Source of the DNA: Xestospongia bergquistia
Lineage: Eukaryota; Porifera; Demospongiae; Haplosclerida; Petrosiidae
Assembly: GCA_963965975.1 (NCBI GenBank)
Contig: OZ014416.1
Coordinates: 1,054,001 to 1,118,000, forward strand
DNA length: 64,000 nucleotides
Direction: 5' to 3'
Part shown: positions 17,245 to 27,140 of the stretch, piece after piece
Position numbering within the stretch: the first letter of the stretch is position 1
Layout of the letters: each line of letters begins with the position of its first letter
Program-made: the position numbers and the translations under genes
The notes under the pieces: generated by a model
What the model was told of the DNA's origin: nothing
The model's input: only the letters and a program-made list of their open reading frames with translations
Databases searched by the model: none

Positions 17245-19309
17245 TCAATTTCCACATCTTCCTGATCTGTGTCCTTCATTTTGCTCAACAAGAGAAAGTT
17301 CACTTTTCATTTCTTCAATTTTAGTCGTGTACCATACATAAATTTCGTCTTTCTCATTTTCACCATTTCCTGATTCTCTTAGTTCACGTCTATTCTTGAT
17401 AATTTGATATAAATCGAGAGGTGCAGTAACGAGTAAAGCAATACCGCCAAGCTGTGCTCCAAGAATAGCAACAGTTCTAAATGCAGTAGCGCCAACCTTA
17501 GCACGAACACTTCCAGGTTTAGGCTTTTCCTTACTTCCACTAACACAAGTTGCTATACTACCAGTAGTTTTCTCAATAGCCAAATTGTATTCATGGGTTG
17601 TATCATTTACATTTGCACTAATCTTATGATCAAACATAATATGATCATGCGCTTCCATTAACTTTCTATTAGTTTTTACTTTAGCATTTACAGCAGCAAT
17701 AAGTGACGTAGCAGTTCCAGCAGCTCCCATAGCAGTTCCAGCTAATGAAAATCCAAGTGATGCACCCATAGAAAATGGAATAAGGACTAGACCAATTGCA
17801 ACAAGAGTTCCTCCAACAAATAGACTTGTTGAAGATCCAGTGATTTTATAAAATCTGAAATCTTGGACAATTTTTAATATCTCATCTCTCTGTTGCTCAA
17901 GAAAAGTAATTGTTTGGCGACGAACAGGACACCAAATAGCAAGAGACAATTGACGTTCTTTGTCCAGACGTAGAAGATCCTCTCTATATGACAAGAGGAT
18001 AAGCAATGTAAATTTATGAGGTAAGAGGAAATTAATACATTGATTCGTAACTGTTTATATATACTTATAAGTCTGAGGAGAAAGCGTGATATTGTCTTAA
18101 TTATAATTGTTTGCTAGACTATAACAAATGAACAGCTACTTGTATAGTTAATTTAGTAATACACCTACACACATGATCTTAACAATAATATATAAATGTA
18201 TTGCAGATCTTTTAAAGTCATTGTTTAAACTGATCAGTTGTTTTAAGCAATTAAGTAAGTACTCTTTATTGTTACTGATTTCATATCAAGCATACCTGCT
18301 ATGAAGAAAATTATCATAGGTAACAAGGGGGAAGCTGTTCAGTATTTATTATATTGTGCATATGAAGTAAATCATATTTAATAGACATATCTCATATATA
18401 CATAGTGTTGGTTTGTTTCTTATTGTAACTTTACACATAGCAGCTGTGACAGTAATTACTATAATAGTATCAGTTTATATTAAGTACTGGTTAAAATAAT
18501 AAGTCACTTCAATAGTGATAGAAATAGTGTCAGTTTCCTTAGCTAGCAATAGACCTTCACACAAACTGTTTAGCTGACTATTGGAGGCTAACCCTTATGG
18601 AATAACTCATGTAAGTCTACTAACTAGCTCTATAATAATGGATATACAATCATATATGCGTGAATTTATAGTGTAGAAGGTTGCATCTAACTTACTTGAT
18701 TGAAACACCATTTTGAAGAGTAGGTAAAATAGTGTTACAATGACGATTGAGATTTGATTGCCATTCAACGTAATGACCTTTCGTTCTAATTTGTTCTTTG
18801 ATCCGATCAAATATATCACAAATTGGTGAATCATGGCAGTGAGCTTGCATACACTGTGTAAGCCTAGGTGTTTGAGATTCCTTCTGAGGGTATGTTAAAA
18901 GAACACAAGAATTAAAAGGAATGGCTAAACGATGTTTCGGAACAACAATGTTTTTCGTCAGAATAGTTTGGAAAAAGAAAAGTTTTGGCTTATTTATAAG
19001 TTTAGGACAGTTCTCATCAGAGAAATAGCTCAATATACCTTTGATTGGTATAGTCTCTTTGTTAGTATCATATATATTGGGCTTGTCTCCTTTGCTGAGA
19101 ATAATCAGAATAAAAGCATTCAAATCAAACTGATCATCAGCTGTAGCTCCTATAATTTCTATAAGCAGTCGAAAAAAGGTATTATAAGAAAGATTGTTAA
19201 AGCAAATGACAAAAAATCCAAATACATTTCTTAATATACGCGTTAGATCTTGCACTTCCTCACTCCGTTCCACTAGACCATTTAACTCATCATCTGGAGC
19301 AGCTACCAT
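17245..19309 (-). CDS. Inactive caspase-like domain fused to an apolipoprotein L-like domain
   Basis: Two large exons: 19309-18696 and 17983-17245, joined by a perfect GTAAGT donor and a TCATATAG acceptor, in phase. From the ATG at 19309 the product is 450 residues. Residues about 10-204 have a caspase p20/p10 layout: NLSYNTFFRLL, FILIILSKGD, IYDTNKETIPI, NKPKLFFFQT, then SCVLLTYPQ and ILPTLQNG. The catalytic His (usually LSHG) is Lys and the catalytic Cys (usually QACRG) lies in QTILT, so it should not cleave. Residues about 205-450 match APOL: a helical head, a hydrophobic hairpin rich in Gly/Ala (LFVGGTLVAIGLVLIPF, GAAGTATSL), a second hydrophobic helix (AILGAQLGGIALLV), and a charged helical tail. 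A short upstream exon (19476-19458, MSIEEP) has a good donor. Spliced to the TTTTCAG acceptor at 19406, it runs into a stop inside the 64-bp palindrome, so the true 5' end is uncertain. Role in death or membrane permeabilisation is inference. Confidence 0.75.
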
Positions 19310-19372
19310 ATTATCAATAATGATCACAAGGCCATTTATATATAAATGGCCTTGTGATCATTATTGATAATA
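19309..19372. repeat. Perfect 64-bp palindrome with no spacer
   Basis: The 32-base arms are exact reverse complements meeting at 19340/19341 (centre TTTATA|TATAAA). The outer edge touches the ATG used for the caspase/APOL protein. Either the transcript would carry a very stable hairpin at its 5' end, or the locus has suffered a foldback duplication or an assembly error. Confidence 0.95.
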
Positions 19373-19676
19373 AAGATTGATAATAAAGATTGTGTAATTT
19401 CTAGGTCTGAAAATCAATTACAATGAAATTATTAAACAAGCAAATATAAGAACATACCTGGCTCTTCAATTGACATTTTTAAAAGGTCTTTACTGTGTTT
19501 ATAAATTAGCTGTTACACGTACTTTCTGTAGTTTTGAGAAGTGGACTCTCTTCACTTTCTTAAGGGCCTTAATAATCTAATTAAAATTTATCATGACCAC
19601 ACAAGAGTGTTGATAACTGAACATGCATAGTCATTCTGCAAAACAAACATATAGTATTTTTTTTACTATGGAATTT

Positions 19677-20050
19677 CAAAATTGTAATGACTTCTTCAAA
19701 CTAATTTGTACTTTATAATTAACTTGCAAACTTTAACTGAGTCTATAAGTTTTCTCATGTATATAACTAAGACTAAAAGTTATTCCTTAAAATAAAATAA
19801 TTATAAAGGGAGTATGACATCATCATGTGTATGAACAAGAGAATTGATGTCCTTTTCTCCATCTTCATCATTCTCAGTGCATGTATATATCTACTATATC
19901 ATTAGAGCACCTTGAGAGCAAACTGGTCCACTTTGATTTATTGATATGGTTTATGATACAAGAATGAAATCTGTCTATCAAAACTGTTTTAGGCAGTCAG
20001 AGAGAGCTTAAAAAGACATGTTATTTTTTATTAACATAACAAGAACATCC
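19677..20050 (+). repeat. Right copy of the degenerate direct repeat flanking the caspase/APOL gene
   Basis: It is the partner of 15523-16060, in the same orientation. The rest of 19477-20121 contains no gene I can support. Confidence 0.6.
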
Positions 20051-20121
20051 AACAATCTATGTAGGTGCTCAAATTTGAAGAAATGTATACTCTACTTTGT
20101 AAAAAAACATTTTTATTTGCT

Positions 20122-21438
20122 TTAATCATGGTTAGGTATAATGGTGTCTATTTTATCTCCTTCTTCCTTTGATGATTCAGGTTGTGGAATTGAAATGTCT
20201 TGAGGGGAACTAACTGATCTTTGCCAAGATGGTATACCAGAATTAGAATTTCCTCGTTGTGGAGTGGGAAATTGATGTCTATTATAGTGGGTGTGGTTAA
20301 ATGTGGCATGTGATATATCAAGTATAGTTACCTGTTTAACAATAATCCTTTTAAGGTAGTTAGTTCAGAATTAATACTATGTAGTGAGTGCTCAGTAATC
20401 ACAGGAGTCTAAATAAGGTAATAATAAAATTAAATTATTTAAATATATAACTATAATGTACTTTGATATATTAAACAATTATTGATACTATGATATTAAA
20501 ATGTTAATAGCTTACTATTTACCTGTGATGTTAGTGTTGTTAACTGTTGTTGCTGTCTTTCCAGTAATGTCTAGAGAGAGAAAGATCATATTGAGAGACA
20601 TATATACATAGTACATTGCTTACCTTTATAGCTTGAGTTGACTCCTTTAACTCGCGTACTACAAGAAAATAACAATACATGTTACTATATCATTATAAGG
20701 AGCAAGATTTAATATACATATGCTAATAAAAATTTATATTACTTTATTTCAATGCCACTCGTTAATACCTGAGGCCTCAAGGTTTGTTTGAAGTTGTTGA
20801 ATACTTGATTCTACATCATCTAATCTTTCTCTTTGGACTCTTTGTGCTGAGAACCATTGGTTTATAAATGTCTATAGGCACAATATAATAAGTACTACAA
20901 TATCTCTTATAATACCTTGATCCAGTACACCACTAGTCCAACCACGCCTCCTATCATGACTCCACCCACTAAAATTTGTTGCCATGATAAAAGTCGTGAT
21001 GGTAATGGAGGAGGACCAGGAGGAGTTGTAAAGGAAGAAGAGGAGACAAGAGAAGTAGTTGCTCTTTTAGCTGCTTCTTGAGTAGCCCAATAGATCTCTT
21101 CTTCAGTTAAACCTACAAGAGAGAGAGAGGGGGGGGAAGGAAGAGGGAGAGAGAGAGTACAAGTAATTGTAATATAGTATTGACCTTTTTTTGTTAGGAA
21201 TGCAACTTTATCCACTAATTGACTACTTGCTACTCGTGGATTGATTAGAAACTTAATAGCAACATCTAACTACAGAGAGAGAGTGCTTAAGAAATATAAA
21301 TTATAACTTTACCATTTTACGTCTTTCTGGGGCTATTCTTATCAAAAAATGTTCGTAAGAAGGATCTTGCGGTACAAATCCTTTCTTTTCCGTCTTTTCT
21401 TCTCTCTCCCCACCAGCAATAGGTTCCATATCACTCAT
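20122..21438 (-). CDS. PEX14: Peroxisomal membrane docking protein PEX14
   Basis: Eight exons: 21438-21313, 21269-21185, 21112-20916, 20871-20769, 20658-20624, 20570-20523, 20408-20332, 20278-20122; 275 residues. After a variable N-terminus comes the conserved PEX5/PEX19-binding helical domain (VAIKFLINPRVASS, FLTKKGLTEEEIYWA). Then a Pro-rich linker, one hydrophobic segment (VGGVMIGGVVGLVVYW), a coiled coil (VQRERLDDVESSIQQL), and the family's C-terminal block (LTTLKGLLLNR followed by HQFPTP and IPSWQ). PEX14 sits in the peroxisomal membrane and docks the cargo-loaded PEX5 receptor. At 275 residues it is shorter than the vertebrate protein, mainly through a short acidic tail. Its start lies only 94 bp after the SRPRB stop on the same strand. 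Confidence 0.95.
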
Positions 21439-21532
21439 GATTAGGCAAAGTAGTTCTTCACGAACACGTGTGCAGCCACACCTCCCAACATAAAGTTTAT
21501 AAAGGGTTAATAATTGCTCAACCCAGCAATGA

Positions 21533-23838
21533 TCACAAAGAATTCATCCATTTTATAATATTGTCTATATCAGGACTACAGTTGTTTTCATCCCCTTTTC
21601 CTCGTGCACTACAGCACACAAATTGAATGGAATTAGTGGGTGTGTCAAACGAGAATGTTTCGTCCTTTGCAATCAGCTGAATCTGTTGTTGCTCTCTGCT
21701 TTGATCAAGACTACCTAACTTGACAGACTGGTTTGTCAAGATCTGTGTACTGGTTTTGAGATAACAAGAACATAAAGTAAATATGAAATAAATACACTCT
21801 CTGACTATATATCTATTAATAAACCATTCATTCATTATGTAACATCATTGTTTCTATAAATAGCATCACGTTGCATGTATCTATTTTTAGATTTTGGGTA
21901 GTTTTAGGGTCTAGGTACATAATGATGTAATCTTATGTCTAGTTACATTTAAGGTAGTTGTTAGAGTGCCAGTAATCAAATGTCATACTTTAATGTGAAA
22001 TTAATACATTTAGGTTCTGATGTTTAAAGTTTAGGGTCTGGGGTATAGTATTAATTTCACATTAAAGTATGGTATTATATTACCAAACACTGCCTACATT
22101 TAAAGTCTGTCCTTTCATGTTTAGGTCAATACATATCATCTATTCTTACATTTCATTCTCTAAGGATGACATAATCTCCTCATCAGAACGAGCTAGCACC
22201 AGATCTATGTAACAGACATAATACAAGGTAATAATATTATATATGTAGATAGAAATATAATGTTAGGTCAAGCAGGCCTGAGCAGGCCTCACTAAGGAAC
22301 AATGACCAGCTGTTTGTTTGTTTGTCATACTTTTACCTTCTGCTGTTTATTAGAACAATAGAATTAGTCAGTAAATCAATCAAAATAGTTAATATAAGGC
22401 AATATCAAAATCAAGATCAATATCAAAATCAAGATCAAAATCAAGCAGTGATTGAGTCAGCATTTCAGATACAGAAGATGAACACTACATAATATCTATA
22501 TAAATTACTGTTGTGGTTATAGGGAATATATTGGTCACATGACCAATATCTAATGTTGTGGTTATAGGGAATATATTGGTCACATGACCAATATCTAATG
22601 TTGTGGTTATAGGGAATATATTGGTCACATGACCAATATCTAATGTTGTGACAATGCTACTGACCTTGTTTGTTACATGCTATTAATATGGGAACATGTC
22701 TCTTATGTACCCTCGGCTCTGAGAGGAGATCGATCAACAAATGAGCTAAATTGCTTACTTCTCGAGGAAAATGAACACTATCAACTAATACAATGACCCC
22801 TCTAAATGGATAAATACAAGTGATAAATGGATTGATATTTTTATTCCACTTACAATAAATTATCCAAATATTGCTTAAGTGTTCTGTGTCGTAGACTCTC
22901 ATCACCTGGAATATCTATTAACTCAACATCTGATGGTTGTCCATTCTGTATGCAATGTAAAATGAATGGACATAATGACTTGATTTAAAAATGTGGGTGG
23001 GATTAGTTAGTTAATTAAAGATCTTGTATTAATTGCTGAGAAAATTTAAAATTAATGGTCAATAAAATTACAATAATAATTATACAACATTATATGTATA
23101 ATGAATCTTTCTTAAAGTCAAATGACTTCTTTTCCTTATAAAACATAAAAGTGTAGGGCTGATCTGATCTAGAGTGTTTCCATAAGGGAGTTGATGTGAG
23201 AAGCATATTTCTATAAACCCTCCATACATATCAGGTATTAAGTTTTGGACATGGGTAGCCAATATCCTATGTACTAGGTCACAGTAGTCAACTGGCATCT
23301 AATAGATATACTTATAACTATAAATAGTTAAATAAATAATGATAAGTAAAACTACCCAAAGAAACAAAAGTAATAAAAGAGACGAGGATGGTTAGCAACC
23401 CCGCCCTGGATTAGACCCTAATTAATATACCAGTTGTTGATATTGTTTTTAATGTATACCTCTTTTGTTATTTGATAAGTTACTTTGTTTTCTTTCATTG
23501 AAGTTTGTGTACGTACAAAAGTACCTACAGAGAGCTAAAGACAAAATTATATCAAGGAAGGCAGGGAACCAAAGAAATATAAAAAAACTTAAAATTTCCT
23601 AAACGTTATCTCACTCTCATGAACAGCAATGTCTTCCCAGAATTACTAAGTCCAAGTAAACAGATTGCACGACCTTTTGACCCTCTTCGCAAACATATCC
23701 AAAGTACACCTATATTAATATAATAAGACACACGGTCATATTTGATGATTGATCTTCAATAATTTAATGATGACCTATTATAATTGTAGAGATGACTGTA
23801 ACAAGAACAGCTGTACCAATGGCTACTGTGTTATCCAT
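21533..23838 (-). CDS. SRPRB: Signal recognition particle receptor subunit beta
   Basis: Seven exons: 23838-23775, 23709-23615, 23534-23460, 22945-22854, 22801-22665, 22204-22150, 21749-21533; 244 residues. An N-terminal membrane anchor (IGTAVLVTVISTIII) is followed by a small-GTPase fold: P-loop GLSNSGKTLLFMR, a threonine in the switch I region (TQTSM), ELIDIPGDESLR as the DxxG motif, ACNKQD as the NKxD box, and CCSARGKGD near the end. This is the order and spacing of SRPRB, which anchors the SRP receptor alpha subunit in the ER membrane for cotranslational targeting. All G-box residues are present, so it should bind GTP. Introns 3 to 6 hold a minisatellite and a MITE. Start choice: the first ATG before the anchor, 212 bp from the oppositely oriented secreted-protein gene. 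Confidence 0.95.
21953..22094. mobile_element. MITE, 142 bp, with terminal inverted repeats and a 9-bp target duplication
   Basis: Ends GGTAGT...ACTGCC. The long internal inverted repeat CATACTTTAATGTGAAATTAATAC is at 21983-22006, with its complement near 22047-22070. The flanks carry a direct TACATTTAA at 21944-21952 and 22095-22103. It lies in intron 6 of SRPRB and has no coding capacity. A more degenerate relative lies near 39302. Confidence 0.75.
22509..22650. repeat. 45-bp minisatellite, 3.2 copies
   Basis: The unit begins TGTTGTGGTTATAGGGAATA and contains the palindrome ATATTGGTCACATGACCAATAT. Copies start at 22509, 22554 and 22599 and are practically identical. It lies in intron 5 of SRPRB, and the CACATG core sits inside each unit. 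Confidence 0.95.
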
Positions 23839-24050
23839 AAGAGATAAGTGGTCTGGAGAGGTAATGATAAGAAGAAAAGAGTCTTATATGAGAGCCACAA
23901 GGAAACGAAATAGGTGTGGTTTCTGTGGTTTTACTAGACTTTATTAAGCATCTTTGCAAGAACCAGCTCCACCTACAAAATCTCTTTTTCAAAAAAGACA
24001 CCCCTTTCTTTATGTTGGGCGTTTTGCATTCAAGGCAAGAAGTGAAGAAG

Positions 24051-24350
24051 ATGGTGGTGACATTCAGTTTGATGTTTCTAACTTTACTGGTGTATACCAG
24101 CACTACATTAGCAGGCTCACCACAATCAGGAACATTTTCAACAGCTGATGGGTCACATTGTACTTGGTTTGATTTAAGAGTGAGTGAAACAGAATTAGCA
24201 TTAGCTACAGCTTGTATTTGTAAAGACAAAGATGGAAAATCTCAGAGCTATGGTTGTCAGTATACGGGGGAATTGTATGGTTGTGATGAGTTTAAAAACA
24301 AGAGTCGAGAAATTTTGCTTGGATTGGTGGAACAATTAGCTGGTAAGTAA
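24051..24350 (+). CDS. Small secreted protein resembling FGF-binding proteins
   Basis: One open exon of 99 codons. The first 22 residues form a signal peptide (VVTFSLMFLTLLVYTSTT), and the mature part has six cysteines. The pattern GTFSTADGSHCTW ... ACICKD ... YGCQYTGELYGCDEF ... LVEQL follows the order in FGFBP-family proteins (G.F.T.D..C.W, then C, then Y.C.Y.G...C). That family binds FGFs extracellularly and releases them from matrix. The family call rests on this pattern alone. The frame stays open upstream to 23916, but the ATG at 24051 directly precedes the signal peptide and is preferred. The stop TAA overlaps a GTAAGT, so a further 3' exon cannot be excluded. Upstream it faces SRPRB, 212 bp away. 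Confidence 0.6.
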   Translation: MVVTFSLMFLTLLVYTSTTLAGSPQSGTFSTADGSHCTWFDLRVSETELALATACICKDKDGKSQSYGCQYTGELYGCDEFKNKSREILLGLVEQLAGK

Positions 24351-24485
24351 TTAATCCAATTTGTTGAGATAATAATTAACTAATTTATTATGCAATAGAG
24401 TACTTTAGGTGTTGTGGGTGTATTAAAAGTGAATTATTTTTTACTGATATTAATAACAAATAAATACAATACATACTACATTCAG

Positions 24486-25430
24486 CTAGTCAGCTATTAT
24501 TAAAAGTGTTAAAAATGTATCATAAGTGAAAAAAAACAATGTAACAAGCATCATGTTGTTCGGTGATCAAATGAATCATATGACTATCACATTATCATGC
24601 ACTCTGGAGGACAATCTAAAGAACAAAAAAGTCTTATTAATAATTCATTTATATCACATTAACTTACCACATTGCATGGTTGTTGTTGTTGATCGGATAA
24701 ACACATCATCACAAAGGAACTTACCATGGCGACCACTACCGCTACGTGAATGACTTCTCCTTCGGGAACGACTTGGCTTATTTTTCTCGTTCGCTTTTAC
24801 AGAAAACTGTAGCAGACCAAATCCAAACATATCTTGCAGTGCATTTTGGTTAATTATCTGACCATTATTGCTAGCAATAGTACCAGTACTGATACCAGCT
24901 CCATTAGTTTCCTTGCATGCATTACACAGTATTAATACTTTAAGATCTACTGCAGCGCCTTGGTTTGATAAAGTATCTGTTTTTGTTTTTGTTTTTGTTT
25001 TTTTTGTTCCAGTTTTTGTACTGAACTTTGCTCTTTCATTACAATTGTATTGTAACAAACGATGTATGGTGCAATTTGCTGGAATGACTACCCCTGGTGA
25101 TAGCAGAGCAGGGGGGATCAATTGGTAGATTCCAGCTTGGTTATCAAGTGAGATACAGGCGTTACCTCCTTGAGGAGACAATTCTTTGAGGTTGATATTG
25201 ACAAAAAATGCTTCAGCAGGATTGCAAAATGCTTTAAAAATAAAGATAGAAAATACAAATAAATAGAGTCTGTGTGAACTTTAGATGTATGTAAGTGTGG
25301 TATAGATGCAGAAAGATATTGAGAGGAATAAAATAATACACTTACGCTGAGCTTGTAACAAGCATATATTTACTGTTAATAGAACTAGTACTGTAGTAGA
25401 TAATGATGTATACCAACTTTTAATAGCCAT
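24486..25430 (-). CDS. Secreted protein of unknown family with a basic Arg/Ser tail
   Basis: Exon 1 (25430-25346) encodes a signal peptide (MAIKSWYTSLSTTVLVLLTV...). Exon 2 (25231-24725) continues in phase: PFCNPAEAFFVNINLKEL ... NACISLDNQAGIYQL ... IPANCTIHRLLQYNC ... LKVLILCNACKET. It includes a KTKTKTKTD low-complexity stretch and ends with SRSRRRSHSRSGSGRH. A short last exon (24493-24486, ending Ala-Asp-stop) is my best guess, because exon 2 ends at a strong GTAAGT donor. About six cysteines are spaced as in a disulfide-bonded extracellular domain. I do not recognise the family. Neighbouring genes do not indicate a function. Confidence 0.6.
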
Positions 25431-27140
25431 AGTTGGTTAATTTCTTTCTCTCTGCAGTAATAAGCTAAAATCAATGCCTGAGAGATTGCTTCAGTTAGCT
25501 TCAACTGCAAAATGCTGTTCCGGCTTGCTGACAGTCTGACACTAGTGACACTGTTAGCACTAGGCTTAAATAACATCAGTTTGCATTCTACACCAGTAGC
25601 ACAGAATGTATAATTGCAATATAATCCTCTGCACTGTCAGGCAGGTTAACAAGACCAGCTGCAGTGATGAAAATCCCACACAAATTTACTAGAATTGTAG
25701 ACAGCAAATTGTGCTGCATTCCACATATGTCTAGAGAATTTAATTGACAACATACACACCTTTACCTCTCCCTTTTTGTTAGCCAGGAAACCATACATTT
25801 TATATCATATCCAGTTGCAAGGTGGTTCATTGTTTACTATTGTGCTTATCAAAGTTAATCACTTGATAATAGCGTTATTCTTTGTCTAGAAAATTAGGTC
25901 AACGGCTTGTTTCAAATACGCTTTGAAAGGGTAACGTGATATGAAAACACCTGCTATTGTTCTAGTGTGGATAGAATGTCGTCTATTTCCCTTTTTTTCA
26001 CGGATGCATTAGTGCTAGCATTGTCCCACTGGATTTTAAAATTCTCTTTTGTTTGGAATTAGTTCTTTTTATGTCAATAACAACATCTTGTCAAAGCAAT
26101 GAATTAGTGAATGTGGCACCATTTTGTTTTCACTAATAATTGTATTGCATACCATCTAACACATTAATTTAATACTAATGTTGCTCTATTTGTTGTTATA
26201 GAGTAACAAGTATACAATTTACTGTAAATAATCACAATGGAATGATCACATACACATATCTGTTCATGTAGGATTGTCTCTCTTCTGGAACTTGAGTTAT
26301 TTAATTTATTACATAATACTCACTAATTAGATTATGTGGGGATCATCAGACTTGTCTGGAACTAGAGTTGTATATACACATCAATTGATATCAGAGACAT
26401 GTATTGTATTCATATAAATAATTAACTTAATACTAATTAGATAATGTTATCAATTGTCTCCCACTGTACTAATAACTACATCGAATAGTTATGTATTTAG
26501 TAAACTCATCTATGTACATATATGGAGTTTTAGTGTACTTTAGCTTTGAGTGGGGGAGGAATACTTTGGTAAGGTATTAGTCTATTTACATGTAAAACAA
26601 TTGTAGTTAACAAGTTGTAATGTGGTTAGTATCATTACAACTCTATTACATAACTCAATTAGCTTAATTGGATATATTCTAAAAATAGATACACCTACTC
26701 TATTTTTAGAATTTAAGCAATTCATTTAATATCTGTAGATTGGGTTTAATTGTTAGTGTAAATTGTTCATCAAGGTTCTTATTTATTTTCTTATTAGCAT
26801 ACAATAGTTCTTGTGATGCAGCTAAACTTAGTGTACCACAATGTTCTATGGTATCACTAGAAAGAGAAATCTTACATGAAGTCAAATCTCCCTGTGTTCA
26901 AGCACCAGCTGGCCATGAAGAACTTTGACATTGCATATAATTTTATATAGAAAATGATAAATTTAGACAAAAATATTGTTGCTTCAAAAGGGTCAATTTT
27001 TTTCATAATCAGTCAAAGTATGTTTAGGACCAAAAAAAAACGTATAAAAATTAAACACAATTTTATAAAACTAAATAAGTAGTCACAGATAAATGAAGTA
27101 AGGTAATTGAATAAAGTAAAAAAGTAACAACAGGAAATTA
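25431..27140. other. Intergenic, 1.7 kb, no gene seen
   Basis: AT-rich, with no exon pattern. A 14-bp perfect inverted repeat with a 9-base loop (ATTCTAAAAATAGA ... TCTATTTTTAGAAT) lies at 26676-26712. The open frame at 26740-26928 has no ATG at its start and no support. Confidence 0.6.

Noticed and set aside
23080-23298. 72-codon minus-strand open frame inside an SRPRB intron
   Set aside because: The SRPRB exons on either side join in phase without it, and it shows no domain pattern.
26740-26928. 62-codon open frame that begins with a hydrophobic stretch
   Set aside because: No ATG at its start, no splice partner, lies in AT-rich intergenic sequence.
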